Positions 62,502 to 64,000 of a stretch of 64,000 nt of DNA are shown piece by piece. Position numbers and translations under genes: made by a program. A model generated the notes under the pieces. It saw only the letters and a program-made list of their open reading frames with translations. It made no database searches and had not been told where the DNA came from. This DNA is from Steinernema hermaphroditum (Eukaryota > Nematoda > Chromadorea > Rhabditida > Steinernematidae). The stretch covers positions 9,450,012 through 9,514,011 of the forward strand of contig CM059623.1 in the NCBI GenBank assembly GCA_030435675.1, read 5' to 3'. Numbering within the stretch: position 1 is the first letter of the stretch; every line of letters starts with the position of its first letter.

Positions 62502-63094
62502 TATGTGTCTGCAAGAAGAAACTTTCGCCCTGACATGAGAAGTTTGTGACCCCTAAACGACCGTTTCAAGAATCACAAAGATCCCATCAGAAGTGGAGCA
62601 TCTCATAGGTGGATGGGCTACGGTAGCCGACGCCATCAAAACAGGTTTCTAGCCACCTGCCCTGTTCGCCCGAGAGTCTGATCTCATCCACCGTCGCCAC
62701 TTCTTGATTCCACTCAATCACGCGGCAACCAAATGAGACAGTCTGCGTCTGAGCTAGAGAGACCAAACAACGAACTAGACAGAATCCATGAGGCGCAGCC
62801 AGAATGCAGCGAAATGAGGAGAACGCACCGCGAGGAGCGCGTGGTCGTCCCGGCGATCGCACGGCGGACAACGTCGATGGAACGCGCGGCAAACGGGGCG
62901 CCGTACGACGGCTGCACCCCACCCTCTCGTCGCCGCGTCCGCACCCCTCACAGCAATGCTATCGCGGCCTGCCGCACTATGCCATGCGCTGCGACCGCCG
63001 CTCGCCCTTCAGTCGCCCCGCAACGCCAAGGGACGCAGAACCAACAAAATGTAACAACCGAAAATCAACAACAACAAAAAGAGTAACAACGAGG
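62502..63094. other. Spacer between DDX24-like and MADF genes
   Basis: About 590 bp. A plus-strand ORF of 117 codons crosses it (62733-63086) but is Arg/Thr/Gln-rich, lies antisense to both transcripts and looks like a shadow of GC-rich DNA. Confidence 0.4.
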
Positions 63095-64000
63095 TCAGTG
63101 CCTTCGGCGGTTCCCAAGCTTCCTCTGCTTCTTCCGTTCCCTTCGGAGAAATTCCCGCATTCCCGCAGAGTGCATCACGCTTCGCTTGATCTTCTTCACG
63201 GCCGCCGACTCTTCTGCCTCCGCCGTCGTTAGCGACGTTAGCGCGTCCGTAGTCATCGCCGAGTCGTACGCTTTCACTACTTCCGGGTTCACGTACCGCG
63301 TCTTCTAAAAGGACAACGCCTCATCATGTCTGCTACCGTAAACACCTCCTCACCTTGATATCGGCTCTTGGTAAAGGCGTGCTGAGCATGTGCTTCAGCT
63401 CCATCTCGACCTCTTTCTTCTCGTCCTTGTAGTGCGCTATCTCTTCGGCCACTTGTCGGTCTTTCTTGCCCAACCTGAACACTTACTTCAACCAACGTAT
63501 TGAACCATCAACAACATACACAATTTCGTCCAAATCGATATCAGCCTGGCCGGCCATCTTCTCCCACCACTTTTCGTTTCCCGTAATCTAAAGAACGTCA
63601 CTGAAAGTCCGTCAAGAGCAGCAAAGCTCACCTTCTTGATTCTGTGTTCCATCGCCTCAGCTTGTCCAGCGAGATGGATAAGCTCCCTCAAGTGGGCGTA
63701 CAGGCGCTCCGAGTCGATCGGGAACAGCTTGAGGTCGACGTCTAAAGACTAGAGGTGAAAGAATCATTTACAGCAAAAACCCACCTCTGTTGAGGTTCTT
63801 CTTGATACGTTCGTAGAAGTGCGAATCGATCGGATCGACCATGAGTACAGTAACTCCGGATTGTGAGGCACGGGCGGTACGACCACTGCGATGGACATAG
63901 ATTTCGGCGGTCTTCGGAACTTGGTAGTGAATGACGTGCTCGACTCCCTTGATGTCCAAACCACGCGCGGCAACGTCGGTAGAGAGGAGGATAGAGTTCG
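63095..64000 (-). CDS. DDX24/Mak5-like DEAD-box RNA helicase, C-terminal part
   Basis: Nucleolar helicase of large-subunit ribosome assembly; only the C-terminus lies in the window. Exons 64000-63785 (open at the window edge), 63741-63632, 63587-63520, 63474-63354 and 63304-63095. The first exon has helicase motifs V and [22 protein letters not shown] and [11 protein letters not shown]. The following part matches DDX24 rather than other DEAD proteins: [35 protein letters not shown], and the helical [16 protein letters not shown]. The tail is very basic ([19 protein letters not shown]), suiting nucleolar location. Introns are 42-47 nt. Confidence 0.9.

Noticed and set aside
62733..63086. 117-codon plus frame
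   Set aside because: Antisense between two minus-strand genes; Arg/Thr/Gln-rich and lacking similarity.

Overview
The window is eukaryotic nuclear DNA from a nematode, most likely a rhabditid; genus and species cannot be fixed from the sequence. The grounds are: gene-dense DNA on both strands; very short introns, typically 39-49 nt, with TTTCAG-type acceptors; several start codons a few bases behind an isolated TTTCAG acceptor, as expected for spliced-leader trans-splicing; and nematode gene families (an Srt-type chemoreceptor, paired BTB proteins of the worm MATH/BTB type, PAXT-1, VEM-1, NNMT-like methyltransferases). Gene models were spliced by hand. Every multi-exon model marked confident keeps its reading frame across all junctions.

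Layout, left to right. 0.2-4.0 kb: class I myosin (MYO1D/HUM-5 type, 5' end outside the window). 4.2-5.1 kb: unrecognised protein on the minus strand. 6.0-7.2 kb: PAXT-1, the XRN2 partner. 7.3-8.1 kb: short protein matching only the C-terminus of the splicing factor TFIP11/STIP-1. 8.5-9.8 kb: type I membrane protein with a cysteine-rich ectodomain. 9.9-11.5 kb: PRPP synthetase. 12.5-14.8 kb: Tudor protein. 15.0-15.7 kb: small membrane protein. 15.8-17.0 kb: Srt-like 7TM receptor. 19.2 kb: neuropeptide-like precursor. 20.1-22.9 kb: head-to-head pair of BTB proteins. 23.2-24.1 kb: large foldback element carrying a SINE-like insert. 24.1-24.3 kb: small secreted peptide. 25.4-27.3 kb: minus-strand cluster (85-aa protein, VEM-1, FKBP12). 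28.5-30.6 kb: 275-aa protein, NADAR protein, 87-aa protein with an internal repeat. 31-33 kb: IFI6/IFI27-like gene split by a Mutator-like element. 33.6-37.5 kb: RNA polymerase II subunit RPB2. 38-41 kb: nested foldback repeats. 41.6-44.8 kb: BCAS3. 49.6-50.9 kb: PP1 catalytic subunit (GSP-2). 51.3-52.7 kb: intronless RRP6-like exonuclease. 53.2-59.3 kb: tail-to-tail pair of NNMT-like methyltransferases with repeats between. 61.8-62.5 kb: MADF protein. 63.1-64.0 kb: C-terminus of a DDX24-like helicase.

Housekeeping genes (rpb-2, PRPP synthetase, PP1, FKBP12, BCAS3, DDX24) are interspersed with fast-evolving families and mobile DNA. The mobile DNA is mostly non-autonomous: long inverted-repeat elements and tRNA-like Pol III units ending in T-runs. 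The most notable events are a roughly 810-bp element with about 200-bp terminal inverted repeats and an exact 9-bp target duplication inside an IFI27-like gene; a patchy-identity inverted BTB gene pair that looks like gene conversion; a foldback element that supplies the stop codon of a secreted peptide; and two diverged copies of a small cysteine-containing ORF that differ mainly at third codon positions.
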